From Tateyamaria sp. syn59 (lineage in GTDB: Bacteria > Pseudomonadota > Alphaproteobacteria > Rhodobacterales > Rhodobacteraceae), in NCBI RefSeq assembly GCF_007995245.1, contig NZ_VCBA01000004.1:1-64000 (forward strand): 64,000 bases of DNA, given 5' to 3'. Positions within the stretch are counted from its first letter, which is position 1. Each line of letters opens with the position of its first letter. This document shows, piece by piece, positions 27,648 through 36,004 of the stretch. The notes beneath the pieces were generated by a model that made no database searches, was not told the DNA's origin, and worked only from the letters and a program-made list of their open reading frames with translations. Both the position numbers and the translations under genes were made by a program.

Positions 27648-28160
27648 TTACGCCAAACCCCTAACGGGGCGATCATTCTCGATATTGAAGGTCATTCCGT
27701 CCAGCAGTTCAGCAAGATCCGGACGAGCGGCAGGACCGTTTGAGATATCGACAAGCATCAGTGTTCCGTCGGGCCGAATGCCGAAGGCGCCCGGTTCGGA
27801 AAACCGGTCCGATGTCTCCGCTTCCGACAACGGGTCGGACACGTACAGACCCAGGGACCGCATCTGGTCCTCGGTCAGACCGTATGCAAGGTCGAACCCC
27901 CACCCGAACTCATCCTGATCCTGCTGCGCTTTTTCGACCGTATCTGCGGACACCACCACGACATCCATGATCGCCGTCCAGTCGCTGAGCATATCATCCA
28001 GTTTGTTCAGAAACCTTTTGCAGCGCGGGCAGTGCCGCCCGCGATACACAAACAGCATTGTCCAACGATCCTTGGGATGTCCGACAGAGACCGTACCGGA
28101 CCCGACGGTCAGAAACTCCATGGGTGCGACGGGTTCCCCCACACGTGGCTTTTTAGTCAT
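27648..28160 (-). CDS. AhpC/TSA-type redoxin with CPRC motif
   Basis: 170 aa from the ATG at 28160 (AGAAGGA upstream). Thioredoxin-fold redoxin with the segment FVYRGRHCPRCKRFLNKL. The CPRC motif replaces the lone peroxidatic cysteine of typical peroxiredoxins, so disulfide or thiol-peroxidase chemistry is possible. It is followed by VVVVSADTVEKAQQ and, near the end, GIRPDGTLMLVDI. It lies 16 bp after the GntR gene on the same strand, so the two are probably cotranscribed. Its role in the sugar-acid locus is unclear. Confidence 0.78.
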   Translation of the reverse strand: MTKKPRVGEPVAPMEFLTVGSGTVSVGHPKDRWTMLFVYRGRHCPRCKRFLNKLDDMLSDWTAIMDVVVVSADTVEKAQQDQDEFGWGFDLAYGLTEDQMRSLGLYVSDPLSEAETSDRFSEPGAFGIRPDGTLMLVDISNGPAARPDLAELLDGMTFNIENDRPVRGLA

Positions 28161-28176
28161 CCTGCATCCTTCTGGC

Positions 28177-28869
28177 CTAGACGTCTTCGGGCATAAAATA
28201 GTTCGCGTTCGTTTCCCAAATCCGGTCGATGGTCTCGTCCAGTCGCGACAGGTGGTGAACACCGGCTTTCACCGCGCTTGTGGCATCGCGCGTGCGCAGT
28301 GCGGTTGCGATGGACCGGTGATCTTCAACCAGTTCGGGCATGCGATCCCCTTTCGACAGGCTGAGCGTACACAAACGGTCCACTTTCGACTTTTCCGACA
28401 AGATGACGTCAAAGGCGAAGTCCGACCTTGCAATCCGGCAAATCAGTTTGTGAAACGTGTAGTCGAGCGCATTGAACCGCTCGACATCGCGATCCCGAAC
28501 AGAACGCTCCTGCTCTTCCAGTGCGGCGTCAAGCTGTGCTGCATCCTCCGCGTCACACAGCGTCGCCGCGCGCAGCAGAACCTCTTTTTCGACTGCAAGC
28601 CGCACAAACCGCGATTTGACAATCTCGCGCATTGAAAACCGCTTCACTTCGGTTGCGCGTTGCGGACGGATCAGCAACAGGTCCAGCGTCGCCAGTCGGT
28701 TGAATGCATCGCGCACAGGTTGCCGGGACACACCGAACTTCGTGGCGATGTCGGCCTCGGAAATCTTGTCACCCGGTCGCAAGCGCAAGGCCGCAATCTC
28801 TTCGTAAAGATAGGCATAGATATCATCCACGCTGGTGCGCCGCGCACCTATTTGAGTTGCCTGCGCCAT
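28177..28869 (-). CDS. GntR family regulator, FCD (FadR) subfamily
   Basis: 230 aa from the ATG at 28869 (GGAGG 7 nt upstream). N-terminal winged helix (about 10-75) with LRPGDKISEADIATKFGVSR and QPVRDAFNRLATLDLL, then an all-helical FCD sensing domain with the metal-ligand pattern DYTFHKLICR and a late HLSRLDETI. FCD members of this type often sense sugar acids. It diverges from the SDR-cupin pair across a region holding one of two identical operator palindromes, so it probably controls itself, the SDR pair and dctPQM. Confidence 0.93.
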   Translation of the reverse strand: MAQATQIGARRTSVDDIYAYLYEEIAALRLRPGDKISEADIATKFGVSRQPVRDAFNRLATLDLLLIRPQRATEVKRFSMREIVKSRFVRLAVEKEVLLRAATLCDAEDAAQLDAALEEQERSVRDRDVERFNALDYTFHKLICRIARSDFAFDVILSEKSKVDRLCTLSLSKGDRMPELVEDHRSIATALRTRDATSAVKAGVHHLSRLDETIDRIWETNANYFMPEDV

Positions 28870-28989
28870 ATGCCGGCCTCCGTCTTTTCGTCTTTGGCTC
28901 GGTCTACTGAGTTTGCTGCATGACGAACACTCAAATTGTGAACCAATTGACCAGGCCACGCCAAAGGCTGTGACCGCTGTACTGATTGA

Positions 28990-29001
28990 CTAGTATACCA
29001 G
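28990..29001. promoter_or_regulatory. FCD/GntR operator in the gntR / SDR divergent region
   Basis: Second copy of CTAGTATACCAG with identical flanks (ACTAGTATACCAGTTT, 28989-29004). It lies between the GntR gene (leftward) and the SDR gene (rightward), about 95 bp before the SDR start. Exact recurrence of a 16-base motif at two promoters 1.4 kb apart is unlikely by chance. Confidence 0.7.
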
Positions 29002-29096
29002 TTTCAGCCAAAAGAGAATGCGAATCTCGATGCAACCCGCTGGCTACCACATGTCACGGCTGCGTCAGCGGACGGAACGGACCAAGGACATTGACC

Positions 29097-29840
29097 ATGA
29101 AACTCTCCGGACAAACAGCCATTGTGACGGGGGGCGGTCGCGATATCGGCCTTGCCGCCGCGCTCAAACTCGCGTCCGAGGGCGCCAGGGTCGCCATCAA
29201 CTACTACTCAAGCAGCGCAGGCGCAGATGCCGCCGTTGCCAAGATCAAGGAACAAGGCGGTGATGCCTTTGCCCTGCAGGGCGATCTGACCCAGCAAAGC
29301 GATGTCGATGCCCTTGTGTCCAAGACTGTCGAGGCCTTTGGCGACATCAACATCCTCGTCAATAATGCGGGCGGACTGATCGCGAGGAAATCCATCGCCG
29401 AGATGGAATTGGACCATTGGAACGCCGTTATGGATCTCAACCTGACAAGCGTGTTCATGGTCACCAAAGCGTGCCTTGCGCACATGAAAACCGGCGCAAT
29501 CGTGAACCTCGCCAGCCAGGCTGCGCGCGACGGAGGCGGTGCGGGCGCCGTGGCCTACGCCGCGTCCAAGGGTGCAATCACGACGATGACCCGCGGCCTC
29601 GCCAAAGAGCTTGGGCCGGACATACGCGTGAACGCCCTATGTCCGGGCATGATCGACACCGATTTTCATAACGTGCACACCGCAGACGCAGCGCGCCGTG
29701 GATACGAAGCGGCGGTGCCGGTCAAACGGCAGGGGACCGTGGAGGATACGGCCAACCTGATCCTCTTTCTCGCCTGCGACGACTCCGCATTCATCACGGG
29801 GGCCAATATCGACATCAACGGCGGGATTCTGTTTTCATGA
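29097..29840 (+). CDS. SDR oxidoreductase, probable sugar-acid reductase/dehydrogenase
   Basis: 247 aa classical short-chain dehydrogenase from the ATG at 29097 (AAGGAC upstream); an upstream extension of the frame would cover the operator. Cofactor motif TGGGRDIG (about 11-18), NNAG, and catalytic Ser/Tyr/Lys in NLASQA and YAASKGA. Family reactions are NAD(P)H-linked carbonyl reductions or oxidations. Because it sits under the same operator as the uronate-type TRAP system and is followed by a KdgF-like cupin, it may be a 4-deoxy-5-hexulose-uronate (DEH) type reductase; that is inference. Confidence 0.85.
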   Translation: MKLSGQTAIVTGGGRDIGLAAALKLASEGARVAINYYSSSAGADAAVAKIKEQGGDAFALQGDLTQQSDVDALVSKTVEAFGDINILVNNAGGLIARKSIAEMELDHWNAVMDLNLTSVFMVTKACLAHMKTGAIVNLASQAARDGGGAGAVAYAASKGAITTMTRGLAKELGPDIRVNALCPGMIDTDFHNVHTADAARRGYEAAVPVKRQGTVEDTANLILFLACDDSAFITGANIDINGGILFS

Positions 29841-29861
29841 CGCATCCGGGGTCCGTTTGAG

Positions 29862-30173
29862 ATGAGCACGTTTCCCATCATCCCGACCGCAGAGGGCGTC
29901 ACCCGGCAGGTTCTGGCAGATCATCCCGAGCTCATGGTCGTCGCCTTTCGTTTCGACCATGAAGGCGCCGTTGGTGCACTCCATGATCATCCGCATGTGC
30001 AATCGACCTATGTGGAACGAGGGCGGTTTCGGTTCACCATCGGCACGGAAGAACGCGAGGTCGGACCCGGTCACGGCTTTGTCATCCCGACCGGAATTAC
30101 ACACGGATGCGTATGCTTGGAACCGGGCACCCTGATCGACTGCTTCACCCCACGGCGCGACGACTTCCTCTGA
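29862..30173 (+). CDS. small cupin, KdgF-like
   Basis: 103 aa single-domain cupin. The metal-binding motif 1 is ALHDHPHVQSTYVERG (HxHxxxQ...E), and motif 2 contains PGHGFVIPTGITHGC (PxGxxH). This pattern matches KdgF-type cupins, which linearise 4,5-unsaturated uronates released from pectin or alginate. It starts 21 bp after the SDR gene and shares its promoter. Generic cupin is certain, KdgF function is inferred from motif and context. Confidence 0.8.
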   Translation: MSTFPIIPTAEGVTRQVLADHPELMVVAFRFDHEGAVGALHDHPHVQSTYVERGRFRFTIGTEEREVGPGHGFVIPTGITHGCVCLEPGTLIDCFTPRRDDFL

Positions 30174-30223
30174 CTGTAACCGAATGATCGCAAGACAGCC
30201 CCGGCGTCGTCAAATGCCGCCGC

Positions 30224-31066
30224 TCAACCAGACAGCAGTTCAAGAAGCCAAGAGCGGAAGGCGACTGCTGCCGGAATGCTCTCGTTCACGGATAGAAAGT
30301 ATCCCTCCTGGCTCGCAATTGAACCGGGATAGGCAAGCTCCAGCACGCCTGACCTGCGCGCATGCCCGGTCAAAAGCGCGCTGACCAAAGCAACGCCATT
30401 TCCATGTGCCGCCAATTGTAGCGCCATGCCGTACGTATCCGTATACAACGTGGGCTGCGGGGCGGCGCAGACCTCGGCCTGCCACGCCTTCCATCCTCCT
30501 GACGTCCCCACGGTTTCAATCAAGGGAAGATCCTCAAGCCGCCCGTGCAGACGGGGCGCCTTCATCGGCACCAGCCTGTCAGGCGCAAGCGCCTCAGCCC
30601 CCTCGCCCACCTGTTTTTCCGATCCAAAGCGAATTTCCACATCGGCACGGGACGTGTGAAAATCATCGGGCCAGACCGCGCTCAGCAGTCGGATCCGGAT
30701 ATCCGGGTAGCGCGATGCAAATGACGGCAGGTGCGGGGTGATCAGCCATTGCGCAACGCTGACCGACGTCGCCACAGTCAACAGGTTGGCAGAGGTGCCA
30801 GTGTCAAACGCACCGGCCGCCGATGCAAGCGTATCAAGCGCGGCACCCACTTGCGGTAAAAGGCGGCGCCCGTCATCGGTCAGCGACAGACCACGGGGGC
30901 GGCGCACGAAAAGTGGCACGCCAAGCCGCAGTTCCAGCGATCTGACCTGCTGGCTGACGGCCGATTGTGTCAGGCCAATCTCCTCGGCGGCCGCCGTGAA
31001 ACTGAGCGTCCGCGCGGCGGCTTCGAACGACCGGAACCATGTCAGTGGCGGCAGCGATTTACCCAT
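30224..31066 (-). CDS. LysR family transcriptional regulator (GcvA-like)
   Basis: 280 aa with N-terminal HTH (LPPLTWFRSFEAAARTLSFT, then AAAEEIGLTQSAVSQQVRSLE) typical of the GcvA/AmpR branch, and a C-terminal periplasmic-binding-like effector domain from about 90. It is divergent from the AA_synth/monooxygenase operon across about 105 bp that contain nested inverted repeats. It therefore most likely regulates that operon; the inducer is unknown. Confidence 0.92.
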   Translation of the reverse strand: MGKSLPPLTWFRSFEAAARTLSFTAAAEEIGLTQSAVSQQVRSLELRLGVPLFVRRPRGLSLTDDGRRLLPQVGAALDTLASAAGAFDTGTSANLLTVATSVSVAQWLITPHLPSFASRYPDIRIRLLSAVWPDDFHTSRADVEIRFGSEKQVGEGAEALAPDRLVPMKAPRLHGRLEDLPLIETVGTSGGWKAWQAEVCAAPQPTLYTDTYGMALQLAAHGNGVALVSALLTGHARRSGVLELAYPGSIASQEGYFLSVNESIPAAVAFRSWLLELLSG

Positions 31067-31080
31067 GGGTCAAATAAGTC

Positions 31081-31102
31081 ATTAGCTTAGCTAATAGCTA
31101 AG
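31081..31102. promoter_or_regulatory. overlapping LysR-type inverted repeats
   Basis: Two overlapping perfect inverted repeats: ATTAGC-TTA-GCTAAT (31081-31095, containing a T-N11-A LysR box) and CTTAGCT-AAT-AGCTAAG (31086-31102). They lie 15 bp upstream of the lysR start codon and about 70 bp upstream of the divergent operon, the usual position of a LysR recognition/activation site. Confidence 0.72.
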
Positions 31103-31172
31103 CCTCTGATTCATTCGTTTGTCAAAATTTTTGCCCCTTCCTACCATCCGTGCGGGCGTCGAGGAGGGAATG

Positions 31173-31772
31173 ATGCAGCCGGAGATCCGCAAGTTCGTCA
31201 CCTATGACGAAGAGGTTTTGATCGAAGGCTTTCGCGCGGCAAAGACACCGTGGCGCATGTTTGCTGTCGCCGCTGTGGTCAAAAATCCCTGGGCCGGGCG
31301 TTACATCGAGAACCTGACACCAGAGATACAGGCCTTTGGTCCGATCCTAGGCGAGGCGTTGACCGAACGGATCATCGCGCTGGCACGGTCCGGTGACGCC
31401 ATCGAGGCCTATGGCAAAGCGGCCGTGGTCGGCCTGGACGGCGAAATCGAGCATGCGTCGGGCCTCATTCACACCCTGCGTTTCGGCAATCACTTTCGGC
31501 ACGCTGTCGATGCGAAATCCTATCTGTCTTTCACAAACACGCGCGGCGGCGCGAACGCTCCGATCATGGTGCCCATGATCGACAAGAACGACGCCGGGCG
31601 CAGGTCTCATTATCTCACCATTCAATTCGCCATTCCCGACGCACCGCGTGACGACGAGGTCGTCGTGGTGCTTGGCGCGGCCACCTCGGGACGGCCGCAC
31701 CACAGAATTGGTGACCGATATCAGGACCTAAAGGATCTGGGCCATGACGTGGACAACCCGGCGGCGGTCTGA
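31173..31772 (+). CDS. AA_synth (DUF1185) family protein
   Basis: 199 aa from the second of two tandem ATGs, after GAGGAGGG. Belongs to the amino acid synthesis family (PF06684/DUF1185): MQPEIRKFVTYDEEVLIEG, WAGRYIENLTPEIQAFGPI, GEIEHASGLIHTLRFGN, and the RSHYLTIQFAI segment. Biochemical function of the family is not established despite its name. It is the first gene of a LysR-controlled operon with an alpha/beta hydrolase, a luciferase-like monooxygenase and an aldehyde dehydrogenase, which suggests a catabolic step. Its 3' end overlaps the hydrolase gene by 29 nt. Confidence 0.85.
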   Translation: MQPEIRKFVTYDEEVLIEGFRAAKTPWRMFAVAAVVKNPWAGRYIENLTPEIQAFGPILGEALTERIIALARSGDAIEAYGKAAVVGLDGEIEHASGLIHTLRFGNHFRHAVDAKSYLSFTNTRGGANAPIMVPMIDKNDAGRRSHYLTIQFAIPDAPRDDEVVVVLGAATSGRPHHRIGDRYQDLKDLGHDVDNPAAV

Positions 31773-32532
31773 CATCGGCGCTCTGCGCGCTGTCACAGCG
31801 GGTGCAGGCCCCCATATCGTGCTTTTGCATGGCGTTGGGCTGAGGGCAGAGGCTTGGGGCGCACAACTGGATGCGCTTGCTGACGTCGCCCACGTGATCG
31901 CGTTGGACATGCCCGGCCATGGCGACAGCGTGATGCCGGTGCCGCACATGGGTTTCGAGGATTTCAAGGATGTCGCGGCGGCGGCCATTGCAGCGCTTGA
32001 TGGCCCGGCTGTGCTGGCGGGCCACTCCATGGGCGCGATGCTCGCTCTGGAATTGGCCGCAGACATGCCGGACCGGGTATGCGGCGTCGCCGCCTTGAAT
32101 GCCGTGTTCGAACGCAGCGATGCGGCGGCTCACGCCGTCCAAGCCCGCGCCGCGCAACTCGACGGCCAAAACCCAACAGATCCAAGCCGGACGCTTGAAC
32201 GATGGTTCGGCGCCTGCCAATCGCCTGAACGGAACGCTTGTCGCGACTGGCTGCTGTCCGTGGATTCGGCGGCCTACAAATGCGCCTACACCGCATTTGC
32301 AGAAAGCGGTTCACCCCAGCGACGAGCGTTGGAACACTTGCAGTGCCCGGCGCTGTTCATGACCGGCAGTCTGGATCCGAATTCAACGCCGGACATGTCC
32401 CGCGCAATGGCCGACCTGGCGCCATACGGCAAAGCGGTCATTGTAGAAGGGTCGGCGCACATGATGCCGATGACCCACAGCGATGAAGTCAATCGCGCCT
32501 TGCGGGGCCTCCTGCAGGACGCACGTCAATGA
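31744..32532 (+). CDS. alpha/beta-fold hydrolase
   Basis: 262 aa. Oxyanion-hole region LLHGVGLRAEAW, nucleophile elbow GHSMGAM (Ser), later acid near TGSLDPNS and catalytic His in EGSAHMMPM. All triad positions are present. Its fold class resembles enol-lactone hydrolases and RutD-like carbamate hydrolases. Overlap with the preceding gene and the shared LysR promoter place it in the same pathway; the substrate is unknown. Confidence 0.88.
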   Translation: MTWTTRRRSDIGALRAVTAGAGPHIVLLHGVGLRAEAWGAQLDALADVAHVIALDMPGHGDSVMPVPHMGFEDFKDVAAAAIAALDGPAVLAGHSMGAMLALELAADMPDRVCGVAALNAVFERSDAAAHAVQARAAQLDGQNPTDPSRTLERWFGACQSPERNACRDWLLSVDSAAYKCAYTAFAESGSPQRRALEHLQCPALFMTGSLDPNSTPDMSRAMADLAPYGKAVIVEGSAHMMPMTHSDEVNRALRGLLQDARQ

Positions 32533-32744
32533 CGACGTGGACAACAATACCCCGCCCCATGCCGCCGTCAGAGGCTCGTAGTTTGCTCGTAACAGTCCCA
32601 AGCCTGGCGGGCCGCGATGATGTAGGACCGCACGTCGCCGACATGCCGATGCGCGATGCTCAGAAGGTGCAAACGCACGACTTCTCATTGTATCCGAGCA
32701 CTGCGCAAACCGGCGATGTACATCCTCTTTCAGACAGGAGCTGA
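32529..32744 (+). CDS. possible small protein, uncertain
   Basis: 71-codon open frame whose ATG overlaps the hydrolase stop as ATGA and which ends 3 bp before the monooxygenase start, thus filling the only gap in the operon. The product is Pro/Ser/Asp-rich, without membrane segment or recognisable domain, and no ribosome site is evident. It may be a real short gene, the relic of a lost partner gene, or non-coding spacer. Confidence 0.25.
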   Translation: MTTWTTIPRPMPPSEARSLLVTVPSLAGRDDVGPHVADMPMRDAQKVQTHDFSLYPSTAQTGDVHPLSDRS

Positions 32745-32747
32745 CCC

Positions 32748-33782
32748 GTGGAATTCTCTCTTTTCTTGCACATGGAACGCCTGGACGCAGCAGAACCGCA
32801 GGCCCGGTTGCACGAACAGTTCATTGAACTGTGTCAGATGGCTGATGACGCCGGCATGCGGGCCATCTGGACGGGCGAGCATCACGGCATGGATTTCACG
32901 ATTGCGCCCAACCCGCTGATGTCCCTCGTAAACTTGGCGCACCACACCAAGAGCATCCGCCTGGGCACGGGCACCGTCATCGCACCCTTCTGGCACCCGA
33001 TAAAACTGGCGGGCGAAGCGGCGTCTGCCGATCTGATGACGGGCGGCAGGATCGAACTTGGCATTGCGCGCGGCGCCTATTCCTATGAATACGAACGTCT
33101 GATGCCGGGCATGGACGCATGGGAGGCCGGTCAACGCATGCGAGAGATTGCGCCCTTGCTCCCGAAGCTCTGGGCAGGGGATTGCGGGCATGACGGCGCA
33201 TTCTTTCAGTTCCCGCCCACGACCTCTGCCCCTAAGCCGCTGCAGGACGGCGGCCCACCGATCTGGATTGCCGCGCGGGACCCAAACAGTCATGAATTTG
33301 GCGTGCACAACGGATTCAATATTCAGGTGACACCGCTCTGGCAGGGGATGGACGAGATCGAAACGCTCATGGAGCGCTTTGACCACGCCTGTGCGAATTA
33401 CAACGGACCACGCCCCAAGATCATGCTGCTTCACCACACCTATGTTGCGGCGGACGATGCAGATACGGCGCAGGCGGCCGGTGAATTGTCCCGCTTCTAC
33501 AATCACTTCGGCGCTTGGTTCCGGAACAAGCGTCCGGTCAAACAAGGCATGATCGCAGCGGTGACCGAAGACGAAATTGCAAGCAATCACATGATGGCGC
33601 CCGAAAACATGGCGCGTGACCTGACCATCGGCACCGCAGATGCCGTCACCGACCGGCTCAGGCGCTATGAGGATCTCGGGTTCGACGAATACGCGTTGTG
33701 GATTGACAGCGGCATGAGTTTTGAGCGCAAGCGCGCCTCGCTTGCGCGGTTCATCGACGACGTCATGCCAAGATTTCACTAA
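32748..33782 (+). CDS. luciferase-like (LLM class) flavin-dependent monooxygenase
   Basis: 344 aa from a GTG with AGGAG upstream. Bacterial luciferase-family TIM barrel: WTGEHHGMDFTIAPNPL, TGTVIAPFWHPIKLAGEAA, SADLMTGGRIELGIARGAY. Such enzymes oxidise an organic substrate with O2 and reduced FMN supplied by a separate reductase. No flavin reductase gene is in the operon, so reducing power must come from elsewhere. It is followed 9 bp later by an aldehyde dehydrogenase that could oxidise its product. Confidence 0.92.
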   Translation: MEFSLFLHMERLDAAEPQARLHEQFIELCQMADDAGMRAIWTGEHHGMDFTIAPNPLMSLVNLAHHTKSIRLGTGTVIAPFWHPIKLAGEAASADLMTGGRIELGIARGAYSYEYERLMPGMDAWEAGQRMREIAPLLPKLWAGDCGHDGAFFQFPPTTSAPKPLQDGGPPIWIAARDPNSHEFGVHNGFNIQVTPLWQGMDEIETLMERFDHACANYNGPRPKIMLLHHTYVAADDADTAQAAGELSRFYNHFGAWFRNKRPVKQGMIAAVTEDEIASNHMMAPENMARDLTIGTADAVTDRLRRYEDLGFDEYALWIDSGMSFERKRASLARFIDDVMPRFH

Positions 33783-33791
33783 GAGACGCCC

Positions 33792-35270
33792 ATGGATCAA
33801 AAACCGCACTACCAACTCTTTATTGATGGCGCATGGACCGACGGAGCCGGGGGTCAGGTCATGACATCCCAAAACCCTGCAACGGGCGAAGATTGGGCCA
33901 GTTTTGCCTGCGCGGCACCGTCAGATGTGGATCGGGCAGTGGCGGCGGCCCGGCGTGCGTTGGATGATCCGGAATGGCGCGACATGACGCAGACGCAGCG
34001 GGGCAAGCTGCTCTACCGGCTCGCCGATCTGATCGAGGTGAACGCAGCCCGTATCGGTGAGATCGAGACCACTGACAGCGGCAAGTTGTTGGCCGAAACC
34101 GCCAGTCAGACGGCATATGTCGGGGACTACTATCGCTATTACGCCGGGCTCGCCGACAAGATCGAAGGGGCCGTCCTGCCCATCGACAAGCCGGACATGC
34201 ACGTTTTCACCCGGCGCGAGCCCATCGGTGTCGTCGTCGCGATCGTGCCGTGGAACGCGCAGATGTTCTTGACCGCGACGAAACTTGGACCCGCGCTCGC
34301 GGCGGGTTGCACGGTCGTGTTGAAAGCCTCTGAAATCGCACCCGCACCGATGCTGGAATTCGCCCGGTTGATCGAAGCGGCAGGCTTTCCCCGTGGCGTT
34401 GTCTCGGTCCTGACCGGCGACGCCGACAACTGCGCGATCCCCCTGACCCGCCATGCAGACGTGGACCGTATCGCCTTTACCGGAGGGCCTGACACAGCGC
34501 GTCACGTCGTGCGCAATTCGGCAGAGAATTTCGCGGTCACGACGCTTGAACTGGGTGGAAAATCCCCCATCCTCGTTTTTGAAGACGCCGACTTCGACGG
34601 CGCCGCGAACGGGCTGATTGCAGGCAATTTCGGCGCATCAGGTCAAAGTTGCGTGGCAGGATCACGCGGGCTTGTTCACAGGTCCATCTTCGACGCGCTC
34701 GCGGCCCGGATCGAGGATAAGATGAAGGATGTCATCGTCGGCGATCCGCTGAGGGCTGATACCCATGTGGGACCATTGTGCACCCAAGCGCAGGTTGCGC
34801 GGATCCAGGAAACTCTGGAACGAGCAAAGCAACAGGGGGCGCGCATTCGGTTTGGCGGCGCGCTGTTGGCACGTGCGGGGCACTACTTTGCTCCGACATT
34901 GGTGGAATGCGCGCACAATGACACCGAAACCCTGAAGGTCGAGATGTTTGGCCCGGTCATGTCCTTGCTGCAATTCGACACCGAAGACGAAGCGATTGCC
35001 CTTGCAAACGCGACACCGTTCGGCCTGGGGTCAGGTGTCTTTACCCAGAATATCGCGCGCGCGCATCGCGTGTCGGCCCGCCTGCGCGCAGGTATCTGTT
35101 GGGTCAACACATACCGCGCCGTGTCGCCAATCGCTCCGTTTGGCGGATACAATCAGTCCGGTTATGGACGAGAGGCCGGGATCGAAGCGATCCGTGACTA
35201 TACGCGCACCAAGACTGTCTGGATAAACACGTCTGATGCACCGATGGCGAACCCGTTCGTCATGCGCTGA
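33792..35270 (+). CDS. aldehyde dehydrogenase family protein
   Basis: 492 aa NAD(P)-dependent aldehyde dehydrogenase. Complete catalytic set: PWNAQMF (Asn), TLELGGKSPILVFEDAD (Glu), FGASGQSCVAGSR (Cys), and the C-terminal GPVMSLLQF and PFGGYNQSGYGRE. It is the last gene of the LysR-controlled operon and probably converts an aldehyde formed by the luciferase-like enzyme to the acid. Confidence 0.94.
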   Translation: MDQKPHYQLFIDGAWTDGAGGQVMTSQNPATGEDWASFACAAPSDVDRAVAAARRALDDPEWRDMTQTQRGKLLYRLADLIEVNAARIGEIETTDSGKLLAETASQTAYVGDYYRYYAGLADKIEGAVLPIDKPDMHVFTRREPIGVVVAIVPWNAQMFLTATKLGPALAAGCTVVLKASEIAPAPMLEFARLIEAAGFPRGVVSVLTGDADNCAIPLTRHADVDRIAFTGGPDTARHVVRNSAENFAVTTLELGGKSPILVFEDADFDGAANGLIAGNFGASGQSCVAGSRGLVHRSIFDALAARIEDKMKDVIVGDPLRADTHVGPLCTQAQVARIQETLERAKQQGARIRFGGALLARAGHYFAPTLVECAHNDTETLKVEMFGPVMSLLQFDTEDEAIALANATPFGLGSGVFTQNIARAHRVSARLRAGICWVNTYRAVSPIAPFGGYNQSGYGREAGIEAIRDYTRTKTVWINTSDAPMANPFVMR

Positions 35271-35332
35271 GCGCACCATTGGGATTTGCGCCATCGGACT
35301 GTCAGATCCCCGCAGCAACCCGCGGCATTGCG

Positions 35333-36004
35333 CTAGTCTTCGCCCGCCGCCATCTCGGCCAACAAGCAAGGATCGCGCACAATGATTGTTTGCGCGCCAT
35401 CCAGCGACATCACCCCCGCCTTGCGCAACGTCGTAAAGGCCCGGCTGACGGTTTCCGTCGTCAGGCCCAGAAAGTCTGCAATGTCGCTGCGAGACATGGG
35501 CAGATCAATCCGGCGATACACACCCGCGTCCTCCCCGTAACAGGTCGTCAGCACGTTGAGGAAGGACGCAACACGCTCCAGCGCTGACTTGCGGCCAAGC
35601 ATCATGACGTGATCCTGCATCGCGCTGATCTCACGCAGGGCTGCCTCAAGCAGGGCAAGGTGCAGTTCCGGGTCCCCCTCCCCGGTGTCGAGCGCCGCGC
35701 GACGATACGCGTACAGCGTTGTATCGACCAAAGCATCGCAATCGGTGTGGTGGCGACCATCTGCGGGAAATCCGATGATATCACCGGGATACCCGAATGA
35801 GATGACTTGGCGCCGCCCGTCTTCCAACATGCGGGTGAGCCTGACGACACCGTTCGAGACCTGGTAAAGGCGTTCAACCTCATCGCCTTCACGGTAAAGA
35901 TGCTGTCCGGACTTCACCAGTGTCGGCAATCCCGCAGCCGAGGCACCTTGAGCGGAAAGAGGGCCGTGGGCGGGACGGTTTTCCGCAGACAGCGTGACGT
36001 ACAT
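35333..36004 (-). CDS. Crp/Fnr family regulator, FixK-type
   Basis: 223 aa. Cyclic-nucleotide-binding fold (about 30-120: HLYREGDEVERLYQVSNGVV, FGYPGDIIGF) and C-terminal HTH (MSRSDIADFLGLTTETVSR). The recognition helix has E-x-x-S-R (ETVSR) as in FNR and FixK, which predicts binding to TTGAT-N4-ATCAA-like sites; four such sites lie 3.7-6.2 kb away. The N-terminal cysteines that bind the FNR [4Fe-4S] cluster are absent, so oxygen sensing must be upstream, as for FixK. GGGGG precedes the ATG at 36004. Confidence 0.9.
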   Translation of the reverse strand: MYVTLSAENRPAHGPLSAQGASAAGLPTLVKSGQHLYREGDEVERLYQVSNGVVRLTRMLEDGRRQVISFGYPGDIIGFPADGRHHTDCDALVDTTLYAYRRAALDTGEGDPELHLALLEAALREISAMQDHVMMLGRKSALERVASFLNVLTTCYGEDAGVYRRIDLPMSRSDIADFLGLTTETVSRAFTTLRKAGVMSLDGAQTIIVRDPCLLAEMAAGED

